A stretch of 64,000 bases of DNA from Polyangium mundeleinium (GCF_028369105.1 NZ_JAQNDO010000001.1:10200501-10264500); one strand, 5' to 3'; positions 16,165 to 24,790 are shown, counted from the stretch's first letter. The notes: generated by a model not told the origin, from the letters alone. Program-made: numbers and translations.

Positions 16165-17180
16165 CGATCTCGCCTCCCTCCGCTCATGAGCGCGCCTTCG
16201 AGGTTGCCGAAGAACTCGCGCGCGGCGTGATGCCCTGCGTTCTTGAGCAATTCGTTCCGCGCCGCGACCTCGAGGATCGTCGACATGTCGCGCCCCGGCC
16301 GCACCGGGATCACGAGCTCGCGCACCTTCACGCCGAGGATCGTGTGGTACCGATCTTCGAGGCCGAGCCGGTCGTACTCGACGTCCTTCGACCACTCGAC
16401 GAGCTTGATCACCACGTCGATGCGCTTGCGCTCGCGGATCGCCGTCACGCCGAAGAGGTCCTTCACGTTGAGGATGCCGAGCCCGCGCACCTCCAGGTGG
16501 TGGCGGAGCAGGTGCGCGGCCATGCCGAAGATCATGCCCGGCGGGCGGAAGTCGCACTCGACGACGTCGTCGGCGATGAGGCGATGTCCCCGCATCACGA
16601 GGTCGAGCGCGCACTCGCTCTTGCCGATCGCGCTCGGGCCCGTGAGGAGCACGCCCACGCCGAAGACGTCGACGAGCACGCCGTGCATGCGCACGCGCGG
16701 CGCGAGCCTGTCGTCGAGCAGCGCGTGCAGCGCCGTGATGGTCACGCTCGATCGATCCGCCGAGCGGAGCAGCGGCGTCCCGGATGCCTCGGCCGCGGCC
16801 ACGAGCTCCGGCACCGCGGGGAAGCCGGTCTCCGCGGACGACTCGCCTTCGCTGCGCGCGTCCCGCGTGACGATGACGCAGCACAGGTCACGCGCGAAGA
16901 GATCACGGAGCTTCTTCGCTCGGTCCTCGACATCGAGCGTGTGCAGGAACGAGAGCTCGGTCTGACCGAAGATCTGGATGCGCGACGAGGTGATGCCGTG
17001 GAAGTGCCCCACGAGCGCGAGGCCCGACTTCTGGATGCGCGACGACTCGACGATCCGATCGAGGCCCGCTTCGCCCGCGAGGAGATCGAGCTTCACGCCG
17101 AGCCCGGGATCGGCGAGGAGCGCACGCACGCTCATCGAGGGGCGTGGTGCGGGCACGCTTCGCGGAACCTCGTCAGTCAC
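16161..17180 (-). CDS. hprK: HPr kinase/phosphorylase
   Basis: A 339-residue bifunctional enzyme that phosphorylates Ser of HPr with ATP or PPi and also dephosphorylates it. The N-terminal HprK_N domain covers about 15-150. The C-terminal P-loop is GPSAIGKS (181-188), a variant of the usual G-x-S-G-x-G-K-S with Ala replacing the middle Gly. RGHRLIADD (197-205) and the family signature EVRGLGILNV (230-239) are intact. It starts with GTG at 17180, overlapping the ptsN stop (GTGA), and overlaps rapZ (ATGA). With ptsH next door, HPr-Ser phosphorylation likely controls flow of phosphate to PtsN. Confidence 0.93.
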   Translation of the reverse strand: MTDEVPRSVPAPRPSMSVRALLADPGLGVKLDLLAGEAGLDRIVESSRIQKSGLALVGHFHGITSSRIQIFGQTELSFLHTLDVEDRAKKLRDLFARDLCCVIVTRDARSEGESSAETGFPAVPELVAAAEASGTPLLRSADRSSVTITALHALLDDRLAPRVRMHGVLVDVFGVGVLLTGPSAIGKSECALDLVMRGHRLIADDVVECDFRPPGMIFGMAAHLLRHHLEVRGLGILNVKDLFGVTAIRERKRIDVVIKLVEWSKDVEYDRLGLEDRYHTILGVKVRELVIPVRPGRDMSTILEVAARNELLKNAGHHAAREFFGNLEGALMSGGRRDR

Positions 17181-17656
17181 GGGCCCCTGCCCTCCTCGGC
17201 GGCGATGATCGTGAAGGCGTCAGCGCCGCTCGGCGCGAGCAGCAGTCGCTTGCGAAACTCATCGTCGCGGAGCAGGCGCGAGACACGCGCCAAGGTCTTC
17301 AGGTGCTCGCCGGCGGCGCGCTTCGGGCCGACGACGGCGAAGAGGATGCTCACGGGCGCGCGGTCGATCGCGTCGAAGTCGATCGGGTGCGGGCAGAGCA
17401 GGACCGCGCCCACGTGCCGATCGAGCCCTTCGAGCCCGCCGTGGGGGATGGCCACGCCGCCGCCCACGCCGGTCGACTGGAGCTTTTCGCGCTCGGCGAG
17501 CACGCGCTCGATCTCCACGACCGGCGTGACGGGGATCAGGCCGCGGGCGAGCAGCTCGGCGATGCGGCGCAGCGCCTCGGGCTTGGAGCGGACGACACCC
17601 TCGGCCTCGTTCGCCACCGAGACGTGGTCCGCGCTCAGGATCTCGAGAACACCCAT
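17177..17656 (-). CDS. ptsN: Nitrogen-type PTS IIA protein (PtsN/EIIA-Ntr)
   Basis: A 159-residue IIA domain of the fructose/mannitol-Ntr type. His72 in GVGGGVAIPHGG is the phosphoacceptor, and the C-terminal half has the usual LCPHPIDFDAID and LLFAVVG-like (SILFAVVGPKRAAGEHLKTLARVSRLL) segments. The start is uncertain: ATG 17656 gives a normal-length protein, ATG 17749 would add a 31-residue Arg/Pro-rich leader; neither has a good Shine-Dalgarno. PtsN has no transport partner here and is expected to regulate potassium and nitrogen/phosphate responses by protein contacts. Its stop overlaps hprK. Confidence 0.9.
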   Translation of the reverse strand: MGVLEILSADHVSVANEAEGVVRSKPEALRRIAELLARGLIPVTPVVEIERVLAEREKLQSTGVGGGVAIPHGGLEGLDRHVGAVLLCPHPIDFDAIDRAPVSILFAVVGPKRAAGEHLKTLARVSRLLRDDEFRKRLLLAPSGADAFTIIAAEEGRGP

Positions 17657-17852
17657 GATCGTGCCGGGGGGGTTGGGAGAGCGGGGCGTGCGCCGCCTTT
17701 TGCGCCGCGCGACCGCCGGAGGGGCGACCGCGCGACGCTGCTGCGCCATGGAATCGATCGTTGCCTGTCCCCCCCGTGCCTCGGCGGAAGCACGGCCGAG
17801 CCCTACTACGGAAAGGCTCGCCTGGCGAGGGCGTACAGCGTGGAACTCGCCG

Positions 17853-18212
17853 TCAGTCGCGGGCGCGACCTTCGGCGGCCTCGGAGGCCTCGGCGGCGAA
17901 CTCGGCCGCGCTCGTCCCGCCGCGCTTCTTCGCCATGCTCGCCGTCTTGTCCGCTTCGATCTGGCGGTCCAGCTTGTCGATGACCTTGTCGATCGAGGCG
18001 TACATGTCCTGGCTGCGGACCGTCGCGTGGAATTGCTGGCTGCCCGAGGAGATCCGCACATCGGCGATGTGATCGAGGCCTTCGACCGACAACGTGACCT
18101 GCGCGGTCATGGCTTGACGAAGGAACCTTTGCAGCTTGGCGACCTTGTCATGCGCGTACTGCTTCACCGCGTCCGTGCCCACCATGTGTCGGAACGTGAT
18201 TGCGATGTTCAT
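17853..18212 (-). CDS. hpf: Ribosome hibernation promoting factor, short form
   Basis: A 119-residue protein of the HPF/YfiA (S30AE) family that binds the decoding region of the 30S subunit and inactivates ribosomes in starved cells. The core (1-95) has MNIAITFRHM, VTLSVEGLDHIADVRIS and MYASIDKVIDKLDRQIEADK. The last 24 residues are an Ala/Glu-rich tail without the long-form dimerisation domain. The start at 18212 has a strong GGAAGG. Lying upstream of ptsN matches the common rpoN-hpf-ptsN order, but rpoN is absent. The 196-bp gap to ptsN may hold a second promoter. Confidence 0.93.
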   Translation of the reverse strand: MNIAITFRHMVGTDAVKQYAHDKVAKLQRFLRQAMTAQVTLSVEGLDHIADVRISSGSQQFHATVRSQDMYASIDKVIDKLDRQIEADKTASMAKKRGGTSAAEFAAEASEAAEGRARD

Positions 18213-18488
18213 CGAAGGCTTCCTTCCTTTCCTTCCGGGGCAAAGCACCAGAGGTGCGCTCGTCACAACCGCCATCGGCCATGGTAACACCGCGGGCCGA
18301 GCGGACGCGCGTCGATAAGATGCGCCTCGGGCGTCGCAACGATGCCGGACCTTCGATCCGGTGGAAGCTTGCATGACCGCTACGTTTGCCGGGCCACGCC
18401 TCGTTTTCATCGAGCTGCCGAGACGCTGCATGTCCTCGGCGAAACCCGCGATGCCACCCAGACAATCCCGTGACGCAAGCTTTCGTCG

Positions 18489-19196
18489 TCAAGTCGCGAC
18501 GTAACGAGACTGCACGAGCGGATGAGCACGAAACGCTCCGGGGGAGGCATCGAGCGCGATCTCTCCGTCGAGGAGGAGAACGGCGCGGTCGCAGAGAGAG
18601 AGCGCCGCGTCGACGTGATGATCGGAGACGAGGACCGCGGCCCCTGCGTCGGCGAGGGCGCGTAGTCGCTCGGCGACCCGGGTCGCGCCGAGCGGATCGA
18701 CGGCCGCGAACGGCTCGTCGCAAACGAGGACCCGAGGCGCGGCCGTGAGCGCTCGTGTGATCTCGAGGCGCCGCCGCTCGCCGCCGGAGAGGCGCGCGGC
18801 CTGCATGTCGAGCAGACCGTCGAGCCCGAGCTCGCGCGCGATCACGAGCGCGCCCGGCGCACCGGACGGGCGCGCTCGACGGGTGAGGCGTTCGAAGACG
18901 GCGAGGTTGTCGCGCACCGAGAGATCGGGGAGGACGCTCGGCGTCTGCGGGACGTAGCCGAGGCCGCGGCGCGCGCGCTCGTACAGCGGCAGGCGCGTGA
19001 CGTCTTCGCCGGCGAGCACGACCTTTCCTTCGAGCGGGACGAGCTCGCCGACGAGCACCCGAAACAACGTCGTCTTGCCGGCGCCGCTCGGACCGAAGAC
19101 GGCGACGACCTCGCCGGGCCGCGCTTCGAGGGAGGCGCGGTGCAGGAGCGTGCGGCCCGAGAGGCGCACAGTGAGGGAGGAGGCGAGGAGCGACAT
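18489..19196 (-). CDS. lptB: ABC transporter ATP-binding protein, LptB-like
   Basis: A 235-residue ATPase. Walker A GPSGAGKTT (35-43), Q-loop in YVPQTPSVLPDLSV (81-94), signature LSGGERRRLE (136-145), Walker B VLVCDEP (156-162) and H-loop in SDHHVD. The segment RRGLGYVPQ ... LSVRDNL and the position next to hpf/ptsN match LptB, the motor that extracts lipopolysaccharide from the inner membrane with LptFG and passes it to LptA. LptB proteins usually have GLGYLPQE and SIFRRL; here the match is looser, so another short-chain exporter ATPase is possible. An LptA-like gene occurs at 42519-43007, not adjacent. The 276-bp gap to hpf has no gene, although rpoN often sits there. Confidence 0.75.
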   Translation of the reverse strand: MSLLASSLTVRLSGRTLLHRASLEARPGEVVAVFGPSGAGKTTLFRVLVGELVPLEGKVVLAGEDVTRLPLYERARRGLGYVPQTPSVLPDLSVRDNLAVFERLTRRARPSGAPGALVIARELGLDGLLDMQAARLSGGERRRLEITRALTAAPRVLVCDEPFAAVDPLGATRVAERLRALADAGAAVLVSDHHVDAALSLCDRAVLLLDGEIALDASPGAFRAHPLVQSRYVAT

Positions 19197-19243
19197 CGAG
19201 CGCGGTAGCAGCGAGCTTAGCGGCGAGCTGGTAGGGTGCGCCC

Positions 19244-20776
19244 GTGGCTTTCCTCTACGCGCTCTGGAAGGAAGCGCTCCTCGCGCACACGTTCTGGTTG
19301 CTCACGGCGCTCGTCATCGCGCTCGTCGCGAGCCGGTTCGACACGTCGAGCGAGCCGCGGCTCCGGCCGCTCGGCTTCTTCGTGTCGATGCACGTGCTCT
19401 CGCTCCTCGGGGCGGCGGCGCTCGTGGTGACGGGCTCGTCGTTCGTGGACGAGATCCGGATCCCGGCGGCGGTGTTCGGCGGCGTCGCGTTCGTGGGCGC
19501 AGCGGCCGTGCTGCTCTTCCACGTCGTTCTCCCGCGCCTGCGCCTGCGCGCGCCGCGCATCGTCGAGGATGTGATGGTGGCGATCTTTTCGGTCGTCACG
19601 GCGGTGAGCATCACGAGCCGCGCGGGCATCAACCTCTCGGGCCTCATCGCCACGAGCGCCGTGCTCACGGCGATCCTCGGCTTCTCCTTGCAGGACGTCA
19701 TCGGCAACGTCGCCGGCGGCCTCGCGCTCCAGCTCGACAACTCCATCGCGGTCGGCGACCTCATCAAGGTGAACGACGTGAGCGGGCGGGTGGCAGAGAT
19801 CCGGTGGCGGTACACGGCGATCGAGACGGGCAACTGGGAGACCGTGCTCGTGCCGAACAACGTGCTCATGCGATCCCAGGTGACCGTGTTCGGCCGCCGC
19901 CAGGGCAAACCCGCGTATTTGCGCCGCGTGATCCATTTCAATGTGGATTTCCGGTACCAGCCCTCGGACGTCATCGACGTCGTGCGGGACGTCGTGAAAG
20001 ACGCCAAGGTGCCGCATGTCGCGGAGGACCCCGCGCCGAGCTGCGTGCTCCTCGACCTCGGCGAGTCGTACGGGCGGTATGCGTTGCGGTACTGGCTGAC
20101 CGACCTCGACATGGACACGTTGACCGACTCCGACGTCCGCACGCGTATCTTCTTCGCGCTGGAGCGCGCGGGCATGCACCTCGCCATCCCGGCGGCGTCG
20201 GTTCTGGTGACCGAGGAGACGAGCCGGGCGGCGCAGAAGACGGCGAAGCGTCTTTCGAGGCGGAAGCATTTGCTCGAAATGGTGCCGCTGTTCCAGGCGC
20301 TCTCGGACGCGGAGCGGACCGAGCTTGCCGAGCAGCTGAGATACGCGCCGTTCACGCGCGGGGAGATCATCGCGCACCAGGGGGACGCCGAGCATCATTG
20401 CGTGCATCTGATCGAGGACGGGACGGCGCTCGTGCGTGTCACGGAGAATGGGCGGGAGTTGCCGGTGAAGAAGCTGGGGCCTGGGAGCTTCTTTGGCGAG
20501 ATGTCGCTGCTGACGGGGTCGCCGCGGCTCGCGACGGTGGTTGCCGAGACGGATGTTGAGTGTTTTCGGCTGGAGAAGGGGCCGTTTCAGCGGGTGATCG
20601 AGAAGCGGCCCGAGCTCGCGCGAGAGCTCGCCGGGGTGCTCGCGCAACGGGCCGAGGAGTTGCGGGCTGCGCGGCAGGGGATTGATACGGTGAACGAGGC
20701 GGGGCCGTCTGTCGTGAAGGCGGAGCGGGATATCTTCAATCGGATCCGCAATTTCTTCGAGCTCGGCGCGCCGTAG
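19244..20776 (+). CDS. MscS-family mechanosensitive channel with C-terminal cyclic-nucleotide-binding domain
   Basis: A 510-residue inner-membrane protein starting at GTG 19244. It has three or four N-terminal helices (about 15-130), then the MscS pore-lining helix and beta domain (VLTAILGFSLQDVIGNVAGGLALQLDNSIAVGDLIKV, about 145-185, followed by IRWRYTAIET and LVPNNVLM). After a basic linker, residues about 345-470 form a CRP-type cNMP-binding domain (LFQALSDAERTELAEQL, GEIIAHQGDAEHHCVHLIEDG, GPGSFFGEMSLLTGSPRLATVVAETD). This matches the bacterial cyclic-nucleotide-gated (bCNG) branch of MscS channels. The ligand-contact segment FGEMSLLTGSPRLATV has the Glu but Arg-Leu in place of the Arg-Ser/Thr of many cAMP sites. 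It is divergent from lptB by 47 bp. Confidence 0.9.
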   Translation: MAFLYALWKEALLAHTFWLLTALVIALVASRFDTSSEPRLRPLGFFVSMHVLSLLGAAALVVTGSSFVDEIRIPAAVFGGVAFVGAAAVLLFHVVLPRLRLRAPRIVEDVMVAIFSVVTAVSITSRAGINLSGLIATSAVLTAILGFSLQDVIGNVAGGLALQLDNSIAVGDLIKVNDVSGRVAEIRWRYTAIETGNWETVLVPNNVLMRSQVTVFGRRQGKPAYLRRVIHFNVDFRYQPSDVIDVVRDVVKDAKVPHVAEDPAPSCVLLDLGESYGRYALRYWLTDLDMDTLTDSDVRTRIFFALERAGMHLAIPAASVLVTEETSRAAQKTAKRLSRRKHLLEMVPLFQALSDAERTELAEQLRYAPFTRGEIIAHQGDAEHHCVHLIEDGTALVRVTENGRELPVKKLGPGSFFGEMSLLTGSPRLATVVAETDVECFRLEKGPFQRVIEKRPELARELAGVLAQRAEELRAARQGIDTVNEAGPSVVKAERDIFNRIRNFFELGAP

Positions 20777-21038
20777 GAACGGGAGCGGGCCATGCAGCGC
20801 CGGGGGGCCGACCTCGGCCGGGAATGGATCGGCACCGCCGAGGCTCCGTCGGACGCTGCTCGGCCGCTCCTCTTCTTCGCGGTAGGCCGGCAGAGCGGCC
20901 GAGCCACACGAGGAAGACAGGCGCTCGACCCATTCCTGAACGAATCGTGACGCACCGCATCTTGTCCACGTACCTGCGGGTCGTAGATTGGTCGGCAGGG
21001 TGGGGCGTGGAGGACCAGCGCCCATCGAGGGAATGCAC

Positions 21039-22136
21039 ATGAGCACGCTCGCGACGAACGCGCCGCACGTGGCGCGTACGGCTTCGTTTGCCCTCCGCAC
21101 CACGCAGCGCCTCAGCCGCGCGTTGCTCCTCGACCGTTCGTTCCGGTTCTGGGTCGACGAGCTCGCTCCGGTCGCCTCGCGTGCCGAGCTTCGCGCACGT
21201 GTCCTTTCCGTGGTCGACGTGACCCACGACGTGAAGACGTTCGTGCTCGCACCCCGGGTATGGCCCGGTCACCTGCCAGGGCAATGGGTACCGGTCGAGG
21301 TCGAGGTGGGCGGCATACGCCTCCGTCGTTGTTATTCGATCTCCTCCCCACCGAACGACCCCCACGTCGAGCTCACCGTCAAGAGAATCCCCGGCGGCCG
21401 CGTCTCGAACTGGATGCATACGCATCTGCACGCAGGCGACTTCGTTCGCCTCGGCGCGCCCTCAGGCGACTTCGTCCTCCCCGAGACGAAGCCCACGAAA
21501 CTCCTCCTCCTGAGCGGCGGCAGCGGGGCGACACCGCTGATCGCAATCCTCCGCGACCTTGCCCATCGGCGCGCGCTCGAGGACGTGACGTATCTCCACG
21601 CCGCGCGTTCGCGACGAGACGTCCTCTTCGCCAGCGAGCTCGCGCGCCTTTCGTCGTTGCACCCCGGGCTCCGGGTGGTGCTCCACCTCGACGACGCGTC
21701 GCCACGACTCGATGCCACACAGCTATGGGTGTTGGTCCCCGACCTCGCCCACCGCGAGACGTTCCTTTGTGGTCCGACCGGCATGATGGACGCCGTCGCG
21801 CCCGCGTTCCTGGGTTTCGAAGGGCGGTTGCATCACGAACGATTCGTCGCGGCCAAACCTGCGGCAGCGGCGTCCGGCGCAGGTGCGCGGATTCATCTCG
21901 GTCGCTCGAAACGAACCATCACCACCACGGGTCGCGGGACACTGCTCGACGAGCTCGAGCAGGCCGGAGAACGCCTCGAATACGGCTGCCGCATGGGCAT
22001 CTGCAATACCTGCCGGTGCGCCAAACGGAGCGGGGTGGTCGAAAACGTCCTGACCGGCGCGATCTCCAATGAACCCGACGACGACATCCGCCTCTGCGTG
22101 TCCGTCGCCCGCTCCGATCTCACGCTCGCCCTCTGA
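21039..22136 (+). CDS. Flavin reductase/ferredoxin electron-transfer protein for the adjacent desaturase
   Basis: A 365-residue ferredoxin reductase fused to a plant-type ferredoxin. The start at 21039 is set by GAGGGA 7 nt upstream. The FAD-binding RCYSIS (97-102), the NAD(P)-binding SGGSGATP (159-166) and CGPTGMM are present. The C-terminal [2Fe-2S] domain has Cys317, Cys322, Cys325 and Cys353 (C-x4-C-x2-C-x27-C). Family members pass electrons from NADPH to di-iron enzymes. Only 15 bp separate it from the fatty-acid desaturase, so it is very likely its redox partner, as Rv3230c is for DesA3 in mycobacteria. Confidence 0.9.
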   Translation: MSTLATNAPHVARTASFALRTTQRLSRALLLDRSFRFWVDELAPVASRAELRARVLSVVDVTHDVKTFVLAPRVWPGHLPGQWVPVEVEVGGIRLRRCYSISSPPNDPHVELTVKRIPGGRVSNWMHTHLHAGDFVRLGAPSGDFVLPETKPTKLLLLSGGSGATPLIAILRDLAHRRALEDVTYLHAARSRRDVLFASELARLSSLHPGLRVVLHLDDASPRLDATQLWVLVPDLAHRETFLCGPTGMMDAVAPAFLGFEGRLHHERFVAAKPAAAASGAGARIHLGRSKRTITTTGRGTLLDELEQAGERLEYGCRMGICNTCRCAKRSGVVENVLTGAISNEPDDDIRLCVSVARSDLTLAL

Positions 22137-22151
22137 TCCGACAGGCCTCCG

Positions 22152-23225
22152 ATGAACCGCACCCTCCCCCCCCACGAAATCGACGCCTTCGGCCGCGAGC
22201 TCGATGCACTTCGCCAAGAAGTTCTCGACCAGCGCGGACAACGCGATGTCGATCACATTCGCAGCGTGGTGCGCACCATGCGTTACGCGGAGGCCGCCGG
22301 CCGGTTGCTCCTCCACGTCGGGATCGATCCCGCCACCTTTGCGCTCGGCACCGGAGCCCTCGGCCTGGCCAAGATCCTCGAGAACATGGAGATCGGGCAC
22401 AACGTGATGCACGGCCAGTACGATTGGACGCACGATCCCGAGCTCGACGGCGAAAGCTACGATTGGGACATGGCCTGCGCCGCCCACCAGTGGCGCGAGT
22501 ACCACAACTTCGAGCACCACACGTTCACCAACATCCTCGGTCGCGACCGCGACGTCGGCTACGGCTTTCTTCGGGTCACGTCGGAACAGCCGTGGAATCC
22601 GGCCCATATCATCCAGCCATTCGTCGTGGTGGGGCTCGCATTCCTGTTCCAGTGGGGCATCGGGGCTCATGCGCTGCGCCTCGACGAGACCATCGCCGGC
22701 CGCCAGTCCGTCGCCGAGCTCTGGACCCGTGCGCGGCCATTCCTGGCCAAAGGCGCGCGACAGCTGTTCAAGGACTACGTGTTCTTTCCGGGATTGGCAC
22801 TGGTGAATGCGCCACGGGTCGCGCTCGGAAACTTCATCGCCAACGGGATCCGCAACGTGTGGGCCTTCGCGGTCATCTTCTGCGGGCACTTCCCGGAAGG
22901 GGTGCGCATGTATCACGAGCAGGAGACCCGGGACGAACCACGCGGTGCCTGGTATCTGCGCCAGATCCACGGGTCGGCCAACATCGAAGGCGGTCGCCTG
23001 TTCCACGTGTTGAGTGGCCACCTCAGCCACCAGATCGAACACCACCTGTTCCCCGATCTCCCCGCCTGCCGCTACCCGGAGCTCGCGCCGCGCGTGCGCG
23101 CGATCTGCGAACGGTATGGGCAGAGCTACAACACCGGTCGCTTCCGGGCGCAGCTCACGAGCGTGGCCCGACAGATCCTCGAAAACGCACTCCCCTCGCG
23201 CGCGCGTCCGGCTCGAATGCACTGA
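22152..23225 (+). CDS. Membrane fatty-acid desaturase
   Basis: A 357-residue di-iron desaturase. The three histidine boxes are GHNVMHG (82-88), HNFEHH (118-123) and HQIEHH (about 285-290). Hydrophobic stretches at about 60-75, 155-180 and 235-255 agree with an integral membrane enzyme that puts double bonds into acyl chains. The order reductase-desaturase and the box spacing resemble DesA3-type stearoyl-CoA delta-9 desaturases of actinobacteria, so the substrate is probably acyl-CoA, not acyl-lipid (inference). It forms a two-gene operon with 21039-22136. Its role may be membrane fluidity or supply of unsaturated acids. Confidence 0.92.
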   Translation: MNRTLPPHEIDAFGRELDALRQEVLDQRGQRDVDHIRSVVRTMRYAEAAGRLLLHVGIDPATFALGTGALGLAKILENMEIGHNVMHGQYDWTHDPELDGESYDWDMACAAHQWREYHNFEHHTFTNILGRDRDVGYGFLRVTSEQPWNPAHIIQPFVVVGLAFLFQWGIGAHALRLDETIAGRQSVAELWTRARPFLAKGARQLFKDYVFFPGLALVNAPRVALGNFIANGIRNVWAFAVIFCGHFPEGVRMYHEQETRDEPRGAWYLRQIHGSANIEGGRLFHVLSGHLSHQIEHHLFPDLPACRYPELAPRVRAICERYGQSYNTGRFRAQLTSVARQILENALPSRARPARMH

Positions 23226-23300
23226 CGTTCGAGGAACGTATCTTTCGGAGATGTCATTTTTCGTGCGCGTCGTCGACGGGGGGGTAGGCTTATTCACCCG

Positions 23301-23957
23301 ATGGCGCTTCCACCCGTCCCGCACGAATTCGCGTCGAGCCTCCGGACCAGTCGGATCGAGGCCCTGAGTGATGCGGCCTTCGGCATCGTGATGACGATCC
23401 TCGTCCTCGAAATACCCGTGCCGGAGATCGATCATCCTACAGCCCTGGACATACCCCGCGCGCTGATCCGCTTGTGGCCGATGTTCCTTGGTTATTTCGT
23501 CAGCTTCATCATGCTGGGGATGTCCTGGGTGGCGCAGCACGAGCAATTTCATTTCGTCAAGCGCGCCGATCAAGCCCTCTTGTGGATGACCATGCTGTTC
23601 CTCATGCTCATCGCGACCGTCCCCTTCACGACGACGCTGATCGGCCGGTACCTGGAGCAGCAGGCGGTCGTGGTGCTCTACGGCGCGCACCTCCTCGCCA
23701 TCAGCCTCGTCCACCATGCGACGTGGCGTTATGCGACCACGAACCGGCGGCTCGTCGATCCTCACATGGATCTGGAGGACGTCGAGATCCATCTACGCCG
23801 CTCGCTCATCACACCGGTGATCTATCTGGTCGCCATAGGGCTCTCGTTCCTGAGCACTGTCCTCAGCGTTGTGGTCTATGCACTGGTGCCGCTCGTGTAC
23901 GGCATGTTGCCGAGCATCTACGCCAGGCGGAAGAGGTCCCGCCCTCGCGAGAGCTGA
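23301..23957 (+). CDS. TMEM175-family (DUF1211) potassium-channel-like protein
   Basis: A 218-residue membrane protein with about six hydrophobic helices. The first helix begins RIEALSDAAFGIVMTILVLEIPVP (from residue 18), the TMEM175 hallmark, but the conserved R-x3-F-S-D is here R18-x3-L22-S-D, with the Phe replaced. Prokaryotic TMEM175 proteins form tetrameric leak K+ channels. Further features are MFLGYFVSFIMLGMSWVAQHE (helix 2 or 3, with the typical W-H) and LLFLMLIATVPFTTTLIG-like segments. It follows the desaturase by 75 bp and may have its own promoter. A basic C-terminal tail closes it. Confidence 0.85.
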   Translation: MALPPVPHEFASSLRTSRIEALSDAAFGIVMTILVLEIPVPEIDHPTALDIPRALIRLWPMFLGYFVSFIMLGMSWVAQHEQFHFVKRADQALLWMTMLFLMLIATVPFTTTLIGRYLEQQAVVVLYGAHLLAISLVHHATWRYATTNRRLVDPHMDLEDVEIHLRRSLITPVIYLVAIGLSFLSTVLSVVVYALVPLVYGMLPSIYARRKRSRPRES

Positions 23958-24250
23958 TTCTTCCGCAGCAAGAGGCGAGGCGAGCTCGGCTGCGCCGTGC
24001 GAGGTCCTCGCGCCCTCCTCTCCCGGGACGGGTCGGGGGTGAGGGAAGCTCAGCCCAGGATCAAGGCCCCCATTCCCACGCTCCTCGCACCCTTCCCGGT
24101 GGATCGTGGACTTTCCGGCGACGAACCAATCCACGCTTTCAGCGTTGAGTTTTTCCCTGGTTCGTGGGACAAACAAGCGACGCCGACCGGAGCTACCCAC
24201 ACCGGCCGGCGTCTGACCCACAACCCCGCGTTACCCGGAGCCATGAGCTA

Positions 24251-24790
24251 ATGGTCACCATACTCGTCCATCCTCCGCCGGCAAACTTTTCGGCGACGCA
24301 CGCCTTGCTCGGCCGTCTCTACCTCGAACACCGCGCTTTCCTGCGACGCCTTCTTCTCGGCCAGGCTGTCCCTCCCCGCGACGTGGAGGATGTCCTGCAG
24401 GATATTTTCTTCACGGTCTGGCGTCGCCTCTCGTGCCTGGTCACGCCGGAGCAGGCCCGCCCGTGGCTCTTGGTGATCGGGCTCAACCATGCCCGCAATG
24501 ACCGAAAGCGCCTTCGCTACGAGCGTGAGGTCCTTGTGGGTTTCGCGGAGGATCTCCCCGAGCAGGAGGACGGGACGTCGCCGGAGACGCTCTTGCAGGC
24601 GATGTACGGGTGGTTCCGGCTGAAGCGCTTTCTGGCGAAGATCCGCCCACGCATCCGTGCCGCGGTGATTCCGTACCTGGAGGGCCTCTCGATCACCGAA
24701 ATTGCCGCATCGCTCGGAATCAAGGCGAAAACCGTCTACAGCCGCCTGCACCTCGCTCGTAAGCATCTGGCAACGCTCGCGCTCGCGTGA
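24251..24790 (+). CDS. ECF-type RNA polymerase sigma factor
   Basis: A 179-residue sigma-70 family protein of the extracytoplasmic-function type. Region 2 (about 20-85) has YLEHRAFLRRLLL, DVEDVLQDIFFTVWRRL and ARPWLLVIGLNHARNDRKR; region 4 (about 125-179) has IPYLEGLSITEIAASLGIKAKTVYSRLHLARKHL. The start at 24251 has GGAG about 10 nt upstream; the longer frame upstream is not supported. No anti-sigma gene adjoins it: upstream lies a 293-bp gap and downstream a convergent metalloprotease, so its control must be encoded elsewhere or be transcriptional. An ACGAACCA/TGGTTCGT inverted repeat lies upstream at 24121-24128 and 24158-24165. Confidence 0.88.
   Translation: MVTILVHPPPANFSATHALLGRLYLEHRAFLRRLLLGQAVPPRDVEDVLQDIFFTVWRRLSCLVTPEQARPWLLVIGLNHARNDRKRLRYEREVLVGFAEDLPEQEDGTSPETLLQAMYGWFRLKRFLAKIRPRIRAAVIPYLEGLSITEIAASLGIKAKTVYSRLHLARKHLATLALA

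Noticed and set aside
15163-16884. Very long frame including rapZ (573 codons)
   Set aside because: The first 240 codons overlap hprK in another frame; rapZ starts at 16164 at a 4-nt overlap.
18213-18488. A missing rpoN between lptB and hpf
   Set aside because: The 276 bp gap cannot hold rpoN and no fragment of it is visible; the absence is noted but no gene is called.
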